Origin: Chimonanthus salicifolius
Taxonomy: Eukaryota > Streptophyta > Magnoliopsida > Laurales > Calycanthaceae
Assembly (NCBI GenBank): GCA_013350335.1
Contig: CM023540.1
Span: 44,561,222 to 44,625,221, forward strand
Length of the DNA: 64,000 bases
Reading direction: 5' to 3'
Below, in pieces: positions 1-12,430 of this stretch. A program made the position numbers and the translations under genes. The notes below the pieces were generated by a model. The model did no database searches, had not been told where the DNA came from, and was given only the letters and a program-made list of their open reading frames with translations. Position 1 is the stretch's first letter; each line of letters begins with the position of its first letter.

Positions 1-98
1 ATCCGGCCCAATTAGAATGCGTATGAGTTGGTTTAGTTTATTTATTAAAAAAAAAAATCAGTCGCGTCTGGGCCCACCCTTCGGGTCGGGGCGTGATA
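1..98 (+). mobile_element. 3' end of an LTR (same family as the solo LTR at 21219-24162)
   Basis: The first 98 bases align with the last ~90 bases of the LTR at 21219-24162: both run from GATCCGGCCCA through an A-run, then TCAGTCG, a GGGCCCACC block, TTCGGGT and a final GACGTGACA (here GCGTGATA). The window therefore opens inside the 3' end of an older LTR whose terminal CA has mutated to TA. The rest lies outside the window. Confidence 0.7.
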
Positions 99-169
99 GT
101 GCTTCCATTTTCAACTCTATTAATCTTTAAAAAATAAGTAAATAGCACTAGAGCTTAGTCTTTGGAAAT

Positions 170-355
170 CCACCGTTAGATAGCTCAGCTGGTGGCCTCT
201 CCCCTTGGGAAGGGAGAAGTCACGAGTTTGGGTCGCAGTGATCTTTACCTGGGAGTATGGAGTCTATGTTGCTCCCTCCAGAAGTTTAAAGAGGGCTATG
301 ACCAAGACGTAAGTTGAGCTGGATCTGAAGTTTCTCCTGAATCTTAAGAAAAAGA
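170..355 (+). mobile_element. tRNA-derived SINE-like sequence
   Basis: Contains a Pol III A-box-like stretch (TAGCTCAGCTGG at about 181-192) and a B-box-like GAGTTTGGGTC about 40 bases later, then a non-tRNA body and an A-rich tail (AAGAAAAAGAAAAG). It cannot fold as a full tRNA. No target duplication was found, so the ends are approximate. Confidence 0.5.
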
Positions 356-763
356 AAAGTAATATATAGGAGCTCTCCGGAACATGCACTTATTCCATCT
401 CCTGATTGTCCAAACTGGTCTTGCTTCGATTGCAATCCTATTGCTTGGTCCTTTTGTTCCTCGTTAGAGAGGGAGTGATGGGAGAATGAGAAAAGGCCTA
501 TTCGGGCCTTCTGCTGGAAGGCGAGATTTGTATGGTGACTTAATCAATAATGTAACATTATAGAGTGAATGAACAAATTAACAATGTATTATCATATATG
601 TTACTTCCATTTTTATCTTTGATTTATACTATCAGCATGATCTATTTCTTATTGAATATCTAAATTATGTAAGTTACTTGATTTGAAAGATTATAACTCT
701 TCAATTAACGACAGGTCTGTACCAAAAACACATCCATCTCCTGTTGAATATCTTAATCATGTA

Positions 764-919
764 GTTCAGCTGGTTACCTCCTGTCTCAGGAAGTGAGAGA
801 TCACAGGTTTGAGTCCCCATGGCCTAACCTTGGTGTGCCTTAGGGGTAGGGGTCCACCCGTGGGGTTTTACGCTGGGTATCCCACGGTTTTCCACACGTA
901 AATTCAAAAAAAAAAAATG
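764..919 (+). mobile_element. SINE with perfect 11-bp target duplication
   Basis: A complete small SINE: tRNA-like head with A box (GTTCAGCTGG) and B box (GGTTTGAGTCC), a body with GGTGTGCCTTAGGGGTAGG and an A12 tail. It is flanked by TTAATCATGTA at 753-763 and 920-930, the signature of LINE-mediated retroposition. Relatives of the same body lie at 55195-55345 (minus) and 56867-57020 (plus). Confidence 0.8.
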
Positions 920-1234
920 TTAATCATGTAAAGTTACTTGATCCAAAATAATTGGTGATTGGTGAGTAAAAAAAAAATAAGTAAATTGAAAAACTATCAA
1001 GTTCAAATCTAACATAGAGAACTCAAAACATCACATGGATTGCATTCTGTCAACGGTTTGAATCACTAAACATAAGTCAAACTGTATAAATGTGAGGAAG
1101 AGTATCAAATTTTTTTCAACGAAAAGTTGATAAGTATATGCATCAATTAGATGTAGTATTAATAATAATTGTAGTAAATTGTGATAAATAGTTGAAGGTG
1201 AAGTCGCCTTTTTCGAGATAATAGTAACAATTGT

Positions 1235-1395
1235 AGTATATCATGATAAATGGTTGGTTAACTCGTAATTGGTCTGTATTGGTCTATTGGAAAACTTAGG
1301 TTAGAACATCTAGTGGTGTTTTTCTTTGTTTACATACCCAAAAATATGGAAATGGAAATCTATGCATGGGCTACTGCATGCACGAAAAAAAGAAA
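1235..1395 (+). repeat. duplicated module V, copy 1
   Basis: Aligns with 10640-10795: both run from a TATCATGATAAATGGTTG start to CATGCACGAAAAAAGAAA with scattered substitutions. It is part of the duplicated block upstream of the MADS/kinesin units. No coding potential. Confidence 0.7.
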
Positions 1396-1422
1396 GAGTT
1401 TACTTTAAAGAAAAAAATTTAG

Positions 1423-2755
1423 GCTAACCACTTTCAGGCCAGCAGACACAACATTTCGTTTTTTGGATAAAATTACATTTTTGCCCTTTTATGTTTTTTG
1501 ACCGAACAGACAGTTCATTTTTCTTTCGTCCGATTGATCTTATATATATATATATAATCATTTGATTGAATAGACAGTTCATTTTACGTTCGTCCGATCG
1601 ATCTTATATTTATATACAGTCGTTCGATTAATCTCATGTAATCATCCGATTGATTTTAACTGAGAGGTAAAAAATATTACAGTCGACCTCTTGTGTGAAG
1701 ATCGATTGGACGAACACATCAGCCAATAGAGAAATAAATTGTGATTTTTTATAAAATATTTAATAAATTGTAATAGAAGATACTTGTTATTATGGGATAG
1801 TAGAGAAAACAAATTTATATTAGGTGTTTCTTCATGCTGATTTTTCATGTTCTAAAGTTTTTGAACATTTTTTAAATATTAAGGATTTATTTTGTTTCGA
1901 CTCTTAAAAATCTAATACTCTACGAAAAAATGAGCCTTTTTTAACCAAAATGTGTTTACAATAAGTTTTCCATCTTATATATGGAGTGGTGGGACCCTAT
2001 AGCCCTCTCACACTCTATCCTACCTTGTAAATTGGATTCTACTCAATTTGAATCCATTTGGAGTTTTAACTAACCATTGGATTTAAATCCATTCAAAATT
2101 GCCCCATTTTTTTTATTGATGATTTTCAAACCTTTAAAAATCATGGCTTTTAAAATTTAACGGACCTTGTTTTTTATGAGAAGCATCATCTATAAAATAT
2201 CTTTTAAAATAGATCTCTTTTGAAATCAAGTGAGAAATTATATATGATTTTTTATCTCTTGGATGAAATAAAAAGTATTTAATTAGAAAATTTATAAAGT
2301 TTATCACATCTATACCATTTAATCTATTTAATAGTGGGTCCAACAATTTCACAGAAATATAAAAAGATACATATTTGTATCTTTACATTTAGAAATTAAT
2401 AAATGACTTAGATTTTGAAGCAGTGGGCTCGACATATCTCAAATAATACCATTTGAAGTCATTCTTAGCACTAGGTTGACAACATTTGATCATTCCTCTA
2501 AAGTTAAAATCGATCGGACGATTACAGGAGATCAATCGAACGATTGTATATAAGTATAAGATCGATCGGATGAACGTAAAATTAACTGTTTGTTCAATCG
2601 AACGATTATATACGTATAAGATCGACAGGACGAAAGAAAAATGAACTCTTTGTTTGTTCGGTCGAAAAAATACAGAAGGACAAAATGATAATTTTACTCC
2701 AAAAAATGAAATGCAGTGTCTGCTCGCAGGAAAGTGGGGTGTCTAATGGTCAGCG
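1423..2755. repeat. long inverted-repeat element (module Y in both orientations)
   Basis: The left arm (about 1423-1660) is the approximate reverse complement of the right arm (about 2503-2755). The arms share stretches such as TTCGTCCGATCGATCTTAT, TTTGACCGAACA and CATTTCGTTTTTTGGA. Module W (1960-2225) lies between them. The right-arm sequence recurs singly at 11300-11590 and 20870-21015/24396-24450. The structure fits a long-terminal-inverted-repeat DNA element or an inverted duplication; no clean target duplication or transposase is seen. An RNA spanning both arms would form a long hairpin. Confidence 0.6.
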
Positions 2756-2769
2756 AAAATTAAATTCTA

Positions 2770-2920
2770 TTGGTCATCCTAAGTCAAGAATCACTTTTGA
2801 GAAAGAGGATCACAAAAAACTATAGGTCTTTTAAAGTCAAAGCCTGAGACTATTTATATCTATAAAAGCTAGAGTCCACCTTTAAACCCATTTATTTTGC
2901 ACGTAGCTCTGATTTTTGTC

Positions 2921-2996
<76 letters not shown>

Positions 2997-3490
2997 AAAA
3001 TCTAACGGTACAAAATGAAATATATATATACTTAAATATCTATCATCATTTAAAATTTCATTCCAAAAAACAATTTGTACACACTTGGTTTTGATAGAAA
3101 AAAATAACAAATGTCTTTAAAAAATGATGCCTGAATGTGATGATTTTGACCATTAAAATCGAATAACTAGAAATTAAATTTTGTGATAATTTTTTTAATT
3201 CTTATTTCAATTTATATGGTTGGATTTTCAATTTATAAAACTAAAAAATAAAAAGTCTTCCCTTCTAAAAATTTCTCCCATCTGGCACCAGTATTTGGGA
3301 AGATTATGCCTAGTAAGATGGGGTTCAAAGCAGAAAATTCAATTAAAAAATTAGGTATAGTAGACATTCAAATTTGACACTTTAGATATTCTTTTATGTG
3401 GTACAGTTAAAAGGTAGGTCTCATTTTATAATAAAAATTAAATAAATTAAATAAATTATTATAAAATAAATAAATTCTTAAAAAATAGAT
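2770..3490 (+). repeat. duplicated module Z, copy 1
   Basis: Aligns with 11600-12228, 19840-20394 and 24455-24919 plus 25483-25668. Shared landmarks are AAGTCAAGAATCACT, a TTTTGTCTTTTAAAAAA tract, CTCCCATCTGGCACCAGTAT and the TAGGTCTCATTTTATAAT end. It lies directly upstream of the MADS remnant, as in the other units. A (TA)n tract has expanded inside this copy. Confidence 0.75.
2933..2994. repeat. (TA)n microsatellite
   Basis: About 30 uninterrupted TA units inside module Z; the other Z copies have only a short AT stretch here, so the tract expanded after duplication. Confidence 0.95.
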
Positions 3491-3493
3491 CAG

Positions 3494-3696
3494 AGCCGGC
3501 CATGTTCTATCAAGTGAACAATATCTATTGTGGCCAAGAAACGTTGGGACCTGTCTGTGATGATGCTGCCACAGTTTTCTGTAATGGCGACAATCCAATG
3601 CAGGCGATGGTGGCTGTCTCCGAGCCATCTGTTTCATTCACCTCTGAGTTTGTTGATAGCAGTTTTTTTGATGGGCTTCCTGATTATTTTTCCTGA
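3494..3696 (+). pseudogene. type I MADS-box gene copy A, 5'-truncated 3' remnant
   Basis: Only the last ~65 codons of the AGL62-like MADS gene remain, joined abruptly to module Z at about 3493. The reading frame (VNNIYCGQETLGP ... SSFFDGLPDYFS, stop at 3694-3696) is nearly identical to the end of copy D at 26635-26832. The MADS domain, K-like region and promoter are missing, so it cannot make a DNA-binding protein. The short open frame is a conserved tail, not an independent gene. Confidence 0.85.
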
Positions 3697-5080
3697 ATTT
3701 TTACCCTCTTTCTTTATGGGGTTCGACTTGTTCTTCAAGTCTTCTACTGACATTCTTGAAAGATACAATGAGATTTTGTAAATTTTACTGCTGATCAATT
3801 TTGCTGAATCTGTAAATCATCTTTTACTATTCAAATCAACAGTTGAAATCTATTATCAATAATATTTTTAGAGATTATATCATCGATACATTTGCTGTTG
3901 TCTATGTTTTACTGCCTTTTTTTTTTAATCACTTTCATTTATCTGTTCCAAATGAGCCCCTTTAACCATTATGCTACCCACACTGTGACCTTTTTTAAAT
4001 GATCTTGTTGATTGAAATTAATTATTCTCATCATTACATTCTTTTCTTTCTGGTCATAAAAAGGTTACAATTTTTTCAACTCAAAATTTTGGAGGTTTTG
4101 TCTTTGCATTAAATCCCTAAGTTTGTCTTTACAGATGCACTTTCTTTTTTCAGATCATTAACAAAATTTTGTTGAATGCAAAGAGAAACTACACAACTGA
4201 AAAACAGGTTCAACAGGGATTTGGGTCACAATCAGTAAGAAATGCACTAATACAGAATGAAGATAAATGTACAATTTATGATTAGGTTACCCAACTCCCA
4301 TGGAATTGGTCAATTGAAAAACCACTGCAGGACACTATTGTTTGGCTTGATTTTCTCTTCTGTAGCCTTGCATTCTTGCCAAACAAACCATATGATGGCA
4401 TTTTTGTGGGGAAGGGATTCAAACCACATCCCATAATGAGATCATGGACAACAGGGTTTCCAAACATAGTATATAAAAATGAATTGGTATGTTATACCTA
4501 TAAACAAGTATATCATATGTTTTTATACTTTTGAACTAAATCTTACTAGCTAATAATTCTTATCAACTAGAGTATCTTGACAAAGCTAAAAGAGCAGCCT
4601 TATCATAGAAATGTTTTCCAAAAGAACTAGGCTAAGGTCAGGCTGCCCTAGAGCTAGATGATGAACAAAATGATGGTCTAGTGCCTAGATATGGGCCTAT
4701 GTGTGACCTATGCATGCCTCCGAGTACTATGCATCTGATGGAACCAATCCATTTTCCTAGATGTAGATGTTGAATTACCTCAAAAAGATGCTTCTCATAT
4801 ATTTATGTCACAGACTTCACCATTTGAAATATGGCATGATCTAGGAATGTCAACTTCCTTGGTAATTGAATTTCACAGATTTCACCATTTCCTATTCTAT
4901 AGCAAAATCCAAGTGTTTTAAAGAATATCATAGTTATATTTGTCTCATTGAAGATATTTGAGGAAATGGAGATGGCATCAATTGGTCTTGCTAATTGGTT
5001 CTTATATAAGAATCTATCATTTCTTATAATATGTATCTTTCTTACTGCATTTTTCATTGAGCACGGATTCTTCTTAAAAG
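3697..5080 (+). repeat. conserved spacer between MADS and kinesin parts, copy A
   Basis: Aligns with 17231-18278 (copy C) and 26833-27962 (copy D). It includes an exon-like block at 4154-4285 preceded by TTTTTTCAG and starting ATCATTAACAAAATTTTG, which is conserved in A, C and D but whose product I do not recognise. A deletion near 4370 removed part of the next block. A diverged piece of the same spacer recurs at 6118-6830 in unit B. I treat it as non-coding or relic-exon sequence. Confidence 0.65.
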
Positions 5081-5771
5081 ATGATGAAGACCTTGGAACT
5101 GGAAAGACTTCAAAAGATGTAAGCGTGGATCCAATGCAAATTCCATTGGAATCTCCATCAAATTGGCCCTTGGAATTTGAAAGGCTACAGAAAGAAATAA
5201 TTGAGCTTTGGTCTGATTGCTATACTTCCCTGATCCACAGGACGTACTTTTTCCTACTCTTCAAAGGTGACCAGCAAATTCAATTTACATGGATGTAGAG
5301 CTGAGACGGCTGTCCTTTCTAAAGAACACTTTTTCTCAGGGAAGTCTTGGTAAACCAATCATGGTAGATGGCCACATTGTTACACCAGCAACAAGGTTCC
5401 TCATAACTTTATATTGCTAACATGAATGTCTTCGGACAAAATGCAGCATGAGGGCTCTTCGACATGAGAGGGAGATGCTGAGCAAGGGAATGCAGAAGAG
5501 GTTCTCAGTGGATGAAAGGGAGAAACTTTACCAGAAGTGGGGCATTGGACTGGACACGAAGCAGAGGAGACTACAGTTGGCCCATTGCCTGTGGACTGAA
5601 ACTAAGGACATGGACCAAATCACGGTGAGCGCCACAATTGTCGCAAGACTGGTAGGGTTTGTAGAGCCATCGGAGGCCACAAAGGAGATGTTTGGGCTAA
5701 GATTCACACTCGAGAAGACTAGGACTAGCCGGAGAACTTTACTCTGGAAAAACAGCTTATCCTCCCTATAG
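5081..5771 (+). pseudogene. NACK/HINKEL-type kinesin-7 C-terminal exons, copy A
   Basis: Encodes the conserved tail of plant NACK1/HINKEL/TETRASPORE kinesins, the part outside the motor that belongs to the cytokinesis MAPK-activation module. Exon 1 (5081-5394) shows [16 protein letters not shown] and [12 protein letters not shown]; exon 2 (5447-5771) shows MRALRHEREMLSKGMQKRFS, LVGFVEPSEATKEMFGL and ends SLSSL-stop. One base is lost near 5270 (GATCC to GACC), shifting exon 1, and the intron between the exons has shrunk to about 50 bp by deletion. No motor domain is present anywhere in the window, so this is a 3' gene fragment. Family assignment rests on recognition of the tail; it is strong but unsearched. 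Confidence 0.85.
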
Positions 5772-6117
5772 GTTTACTCCCAGTTTATCTGTCAAAAGGA
5801 AGTGGTGGTGTCTCAGGTAACTTTAAGTAATAGCTTTGTTGATTTTAATTCTTCTGATTGAATTTGGGAAGGTTTGTAAAGTTTTCTTAGGTTAGCTACA
5901 TGGTGGGTTTTTTAATCCAATTAAAGAACAAATTGATGATTATTATTGATGTTCTACATTGTTTGATTAATATAGATTTTATTGTATCCCCCCTTCTCTA
6001 CTAATTAATTCCTCAAGTAGGCCTTTTTTGTGTACTTTGATTGTGAAATCTGAGCATTGTAAAGTTATATAAAATCATCTCAGTTCTTGTTTCTTTTTGG
6101 GTCACTAACCTTAAAGA

Positions 6118-6830
6118 ATGCATAAGTTACCAAGTATTAGTATAATACAAGTGTATCGTGTCTGGCTTGACTTTCTCTACTGTAGCACTGCAGCTTGTCA
6201 ATGCTTTGTTCTCAAAGATTCTTCTTCTGCATCCTTGCCAAACAAACCATATGATGGCCAGCAGTACCATGTTTGGCATTTTTGTGGGGAAGGGATTCAA
6301 ACCACATCCCATAATGAGATCATGGAAGGAATGGAGGAGGTATGGACAACAGGGTTTCCAAACATATTATATAAAAATGAATTGGTATGTTATACCTATA
6401 AACAAGTATATCATATGTTTTTATACTTTTGAACTAAATCTTACTAGCTAATAATTCTTATCAACTAGAGTATCTTGACAAAGCTAAAAGAGCAGCCTTA
6501 TCATAGAAATGTTTTCCAAAAGAACTAGGCTAAGGTCAGGCTGCCCTAGAGCTAGATGATGAACAAAATGATGGTCTAGTGCCTAGATATGGGCCTATGT
6601 GTGACCTACGCATGCCTCCGAGTACTATGCATCTGATGGAACCAATCCATTTTCCTAGATGTAGATGTTGAATTACCTCAAAAAGATGCTTCTCATATAT
6701 TTATGTCACAGACTTCACCATTTGAAATATGGCATGATCTAGGAACTTCACAGACTTCACCATTTCCTATTCTATGGCAAAATCCAAGTGTTTTAAATAA
6801 TATCATAGTTATATTTGTCTCATTGAAGAT
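6118..6830 (+). repeat. spacer of unit B (partial tandem copy of 4300-4950)
   Basis: From about 6160 the sequence repeats the spacer of unit A, and from 6360 it is nearly identical to 4458-4950 (including the CTAGATATGGGCCTATG stretch). Unit B therefore arose by tandem duplication of the 3' half of unit A or a common source; it has no MADS part. The junction is at about 6110-6130. Confidence 0.75.
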
Positions 6831-6967
6831 ATTTGAGGAAATGGAGATGGCATCAATTGGTCTTGCTAATTGTTTCTTATATGAGAATCTATCATTTCTT
6901 ATAATATGTATCTTTCTTACTGCATTTTTCATTGAGCACGGATTCTTCTCTTTTAAGAGTATTCAGA

Positions 6968-7747
6968 TGGGTGAACCGCGGGATGATGAAGACCTTGGAA
7001 CTGTGAAGACTTCAAAAGATGTAGGCGTGGATCCAATGGAAATTCCATTGGAATCTCCATCAAATTGGCCCTTGGAATTTGAAAGGCTACAGAGAGAAAT
7101 AATTGAGCTTTGGCCTGATTGCTATACTTCCCTGATCCACAGGACTTACTTTTTCCTACTCTTCAAAGGTGATCCAGCATATTCAATTTACATGGAAGTA
7201 GAGCTGAGACGACTGTCCTTTCTAAAGAACATGTTTTCTCAGGGAAGTTTTGGTAAACCAATCATGGTAGATGGCCGCATTGTTACACCAGCAACAATGT
7301 AGGTCCTGCCATCTTTAAATTCTTTCAATATAGCTCAGGCATCCATTTTCCTCGTTCCAGTGCACTACCTCATAACTTTATATTTCTAACATGAATGTCT
7401 TCGGACAAAATGCAGCATGAGGGCTCTTCGACATGAGAGGGAGATGCTGAGCAAGCGAATGCAGAAGAGGTTCTCAGTGGATGAAAGGGAGAACCTTTAC
7501 TAGAAGTGGGGCATTGGACTGGACACGAAGCAGAGGAGACTACAGTTGGCCCATCGCCTGTGGATTGTGGACTGAGACAAAGGACATGGACCACATCACG
7601 GCGAGCGCCCCAATTGTCACAAGACTGGTAGGGTTTGTAGAGCCATCTCAGGCCACAAAGGAGATGTTTGGGCTAAGCTTCACACCTGGGAAGACTAGGA
7701 TTAGCCGGAGAACTTTAATCTTGAAAAACAGCTTATCCTCCCTATAG
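6968..7747 (+). pseudogene. NACK/HINKEL-type kinesin-7 C-terminal exons, copy B
   Basis: Exon 1 (about 6968-7299) is open and carries [28 protein letters not shown] and MEVELRRLSFLKN. The intron has a recognisable start and a TGCAG acceptor at 7411-7415, and exon 2 runs 7416-7747. Lesions: an in-frame TAG at 7501-7503 (TACTAGAAG where A and C have CAG), a small TGTGGAT duplication near 7560-7575 that shifts the frame, and the last base of exon 1 changed so that the exon reads ACA-ATG-TAG. It keeps the terminal SLSSL-stop. Copies A-C differ in their lesions, so they decayed independently after duplication. Confidence 0.85.
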
Positions 7748-10100
7748 GTTTACTCCCAGTTTATCAGTCAAAAGGTAGTGGTGGTGTCTCAGGTAACTTT
7801 AACTAATTGCTTTGTTGATTTTAATTCTTCTGATTGAATTCGGGAAGGTTTGTAAAGTTTACTTAGGTTAGCTACATGGTGGGTTTTTTATCCAATTAAA
7901 GAACAAATTGATGATTATTATTCATGTTCTACATTGTTTGATTAATATAGATTTTACTGTATCCCCCCTTCTCTACTAGTTAATTCCTCAAGTAGGCCTT
8001 TTTTATGTACTTCGATTCAACTCTAACAGTGTCCACCAAAGAGACATTTGAGAGGCCAAAGGGTTCAAATAACCAGATTGTGAAATCTGGGCATTGTAAA
8101 GTTAAATAAAATCATCTCATTTCTTGTTTCTTTTTGGGTCACTTAAAAGCCTGAGCCTACCCACAATTCATTGATCCTTTCAAGGCAAAAGTCTAAGCCT
8201 GCTTGTTTAAAATGTTAAAAAGCCTGAGCCCTTCTATTTGAGCCCATTTTTAAGTCAATTTTTTTTAAAAAAATTCAAGTTGAACGGTAAAAAAAGAAAC
8301 CCTTAGCTGAAATTTTGAAATGTTCTTTTTAACTTTTACCATGGCAAAACCTTTAAAAGACGGCATGAGTTACGAAGTATTAGTATAATAGAAGTGTAGA
8401 GTGTAGAGACTACATTTGGTGTGTCTGTCCTTGTACATTTTACAAAAAATTCTTGACCTATTAAAAGATGTGGTGAGCTGCAAATGGATCAAATTTTGTG
8501 AAAAATTAATTTCTAACAACTTGATCATAGTGGATAAAATCACAATGTGTCGATTTTTGGTGATTTTGATCATTAAGATCAAGAGGTTGGAAATTGAATT
8601 TTTGAGTGAAATTTAATTCATTTGTAGCTAGTCAAGTCTAATGTCAATCTCTTTGGTTAGTTTTTAATAGATTTCACAATATTTTTTAAAAAAGAAAAGA
8701 TAAGTGAACTAAGTTTACACAGGCATATGACTAAATGGGCTGAAAAGTTTGGACTTCTTAATTCTTAAACTAATTCAATTAGTTGAACTTGCTCCTTTAT
8801 CTAAATGGGCAAAAAAAAAATATTATGTGTTGAAGCACGTTCATTTGTGACATGATTAAGTTTGATACTATATCACAAATGTGTATTGAATGAATCTAAG
8901 TTTTTTGAATGATTTTATCTTGATATTTAATGGTAAACATAAATTTAAATATTGTTATTGGAGATCACCTCTAAAAAAATTTAATCATTAATTAACTTTT
9001 GAACATATATAAGATAATCTTTCTACCATACGAAAAACCCCTTATCTTGCAAAAATACAAAAATTCTCCTTTTCCATTGTTAGGTTCCTCTACTTTCAAT
9101 TCTTCCTCTGTTTCCTCTCTCTTAGAATTATAAATTATAAGCTCCCTCTCCGGATTTTCCTCACCCCCGGTTTATGTACCCACGGCTTCTATCACCGACC
9201 CTCCATGCCAAACACTTCTTCGAAAATGCCAGGCACAGGTAAGTGGAGGAGCATACCTGAATACCAAAGATTAAATTTGATCGTAATTGAGTTACCGAAG
9301 CTGCAATGGGTTTTAAAACTAACCTCATTTCATTTCCTGTGGCTGAGATATTGTAATAGATGAGTCCACTAACCTTAAAACTTCATCAAGATTAGTGGAG
9401 GCAATTGAGTTGGACTTCCTGCTATGGTTGCCGCCATGAGACAATTATGGAAAATCTAATACAGTTGAAAAATTCAGCCAACTGGAGTAACATTGATCGT
9501 ACTTAGTATCTCAGTTTCAAATTCAGGGAATACAGTGATGAGATTGAGGGATTTGTTGAGATTTTCTGTGAACTTTCGAGGGCAGAGAAGGGTTGAAAGG
9601 CTTTTAGGAAAATGGGAGGAAGAAGGTGAAATGAAGGGAGAGAAGAAGCTAATGGATTCAAAAGAAGGTTGCTTTGGAAGAAAGACGAGAATACGAGCAC
9701 CATTTGAAAAAAAGAACGACGTGAATGGTTTTGGTAGTTTTTTTTATTTGTGATGTTTTCCTGGAGTCGAATATATATATATATATAAAGAGACAAATTA
9801 TCTAACCAATAAATGAATTTTGACTTTTTTTTATTAAATGATTGTAATTTACTTTTATATGAGTAAAAAATATTAAAAATAACTAAATATGAGGAAATGA
9901 AATTCTAAGATAGTATTTAGTAAGTTGGAAGGAATTTGATTAATTTTATCATATTATTATAAAAAATAGAGAAAATTCATTTAACATTGACTAAAAGTAG
10001 AAAAGGAAATTTTAGATACAACCGGGATTCCTTTAGTATCTAAAAATAGAGAATTCTATATAAGAATTTATGAATTAAAAAAATATTCTCTATGAAAATT
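7748..10100 (+). other. 3' flank of unit B and unassigned intergenic DNA
   Basis: 7748-8340 is the kinesin 3' flank shared with unit C (19064-19550). 8410-8660 has weak similarity to module Z and to 53640-53830. 9060-9760 contains an 86-codon frame (9493-9753) without recognisable similarity or codon signature; I do not call it a gene. Nothing else is supported. Confidence 0.5.
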
Positions 10101-10359
10101 TGAATATATATATATAAATATAGACAGGTCCCATTGGACGAGAAAGCTGAAATTGGTCTTACCCCTTACTTGGAGTGGTGTGACGCTATACCATTTTGTA
10201 TGAAAATTACTATTTTGTCCCTCAATTTTTTTAAAAAGATGATTTCTCCACACAAATATGAGAGGCAAAAATGGTAATTTCACATGAAATTTTAAATAGG
10301 CGTCTCTTAAGAAAAAAGTTGGCTGTCTAAATAGCTACTATTTATATATAAACAGGTCC

Positions 10360-12430
10360 CATGGACGAGAAAGCTGTAAGCTGAAATTAGTCTTACCCCT
10401 CACTTGGAGTGGTGAGACCCTATACCTATACCCCTCTCACACCCTATTCTACCTTCTAAATTGGATCCCTACTCGATTTGAATCCATCTGGAGTATTATC
10501 TAACCAGTGGATTTAAATCCATTCAAAATTGCCCCATTTTTTTATTGATGATTTTGGAACCTTAAAATTATGGCTTTTGAAATTTAACTGACCTTATTTT
10601 TTATGAGAAGCATCATCTGTAAACTATCTTTTAAAATAGATCTCTTCTGTATATCATGATAAATGGTTGATTAACTCGTAATTGGTATGTATCGGTCTAT
10701 TGGAAAACTCCGGTTGTAACATTTAGTGGTGATTTTCTTTGTTTACAAACCAGAAATATGGAAATGGAAATATATGCATGGACTAGTGGATGCACGAAAA
10801 AAGAAATAAAAAAATTCTATTCAATTATTTCAGTCTTTGATCTTGCAAAATAAAATTAAACTATTAATTAAATACTGTTACTCATCATGATCGATCCAAC
10901 AATGAAAATATATAAAATAAATAGCAATGAAAATTAGATCTATATTTTAAAAGAAATAATTTTTTTAATTATTTAAATTTATTATTTGCTAAAACGTTAT
11001 TAGTAATTTTGAAAAAAATTACTAATCTCTAATGAAATTACTTTCTGCGGACTCATGACTGAAAAAATGTGATAAAACAACGAAATGTCTAACAACGAAA
11101 TGTCTAACAACGAAATGTCTAATGAAATTACTTTCGGTGGTTGACACATTTCTAACCTTTGCTGTAACTCAATAAAACTAATTATCTTTTATTAAATATA
11201 TTTAAATCATATTAGACTTTTAAAAGAAAGTATCGAGGTGAGACCACGATAATAAAAATTGGCTGATGTGTTTGTCCGATCGATCTTCACACAATAGGTC
11301 GACTGTAATATTTTCAACCTCTCAATTAAAATCGATCGGACGATTAGAGAGGATCAATCGAACAATTTTATATAAGTATAAGATCGATCGGACGAACATA
11401 AATGATCTGTCTATTCAATCAAACGATTATATATGTATAAGATCGATTGGACGAAAAAAAAATGAACTGTATGTTTGTTCGGTCAAAAAAATATTGAAGG
11501 ACAAAATGGTAATTTTATCCCAAAACAGGAAATGCCGTGTCTACTGACAAGAAAATGGGGTGCCCATATGACTAGTCAAAATTTAATTTTATTCATCATC
11601 GAAGTCAAGAGTCACTATTGAGAAAGAAGATCTCAAAAAACTATAGGGCTTTTAAAGTCAAAGCCTGAGCCTATTTATATCTATAAAACCTCGAGTCTAC
11701 CTTTAAAGGTCATTTATTTTGCACATGGCATTAATTTTTGTCTTTTGAAAAAAATTGTTATGTGTACAAATTGAAATATATATACTAAAATATTTACTAT
11801 CATTTAAAATTTCATTCCCAAAAACAATTTCTACCCACTTGGTCTTGATAGAAAAAGTAGCAAATGTCTTTAAAAAATGTCGCAGTGATGATTTTGACCA
11901 TTAAGGTCGAATGAATAGAAATTAAATTTTGAGATAATTTATTTTAATTCTTATTTCAATTTATATGATTCGATTTTCAATTTATAAAACAAAAAATAAA
12001 AAAGTCTTCCCTTTTAAAAATTTCTCCCATCTGGTACCAGTATTTGGGAAGATTATGCCAACTAAGATGGCGTTAAAAGCAGAAAATTCAATTAAAAAAT
12101 TAGGTAGAGTAGACATTCAAATTTGACACTTTAGATATTCTTTTATGTGGTACAGTTAAAGGTAGGTCTCATTTTATAATAAAAATTAAATAAATTATTA
12201 TAATATAAATAAATTCTTAAAAATAAGATCTATTCAATTATTTTAGTCTTTGATCTTGCAAAATAAAATTAAACTATTAATTAAATACTTTTACTCATCA
12301 TGATCGATCCAACAATGAAAATATATAAAAAAATAGCAATGAAAATTAAATATATATTTTAAAAGAAATAATATTTTTAATTATTTACATTTATTATTAG
12401 CTAAAACGTTATTAGTAATTTCGAAAAAGA
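10360..12430 (+). repeat. duplicated modules W-V-X-Y-Z-X upstream of unit C
   Basis: Order: W 10360-10648 (matches 1960-2225), V 10649-10795, X 10826-11030, Y 11232-11590, Z 11600-12228, X again 12234-12430. The two X copies are direct repeats around Y-Z. The same X-Y-Z-X order occurs at 20396-25860, so this block was duplicated together with the MADS gene. A 16-bp tandem repeat (AACAACGAAATGTCTA) is triplicated at about 11090-11122 here but single at 20655. Confidence 0.75.

Noticed and set aside
181..235. possible tRNA gene
   Set aside because: A- and B-box-like motifs occur, but no acceptor or anticodon stem can be paired; it fits a SINE head. The same applies to 39790-39845 (minus) and 764-825.
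2892..3110. frame through (TA)n
   Set aside because: Translation of a microsatellite (alternating Tyr-Ile).
9493..9753. 86-codon frame with charged residues
   Set aside because: No recognised domain, no splice context and no conservation within the window; chance frame or relic.
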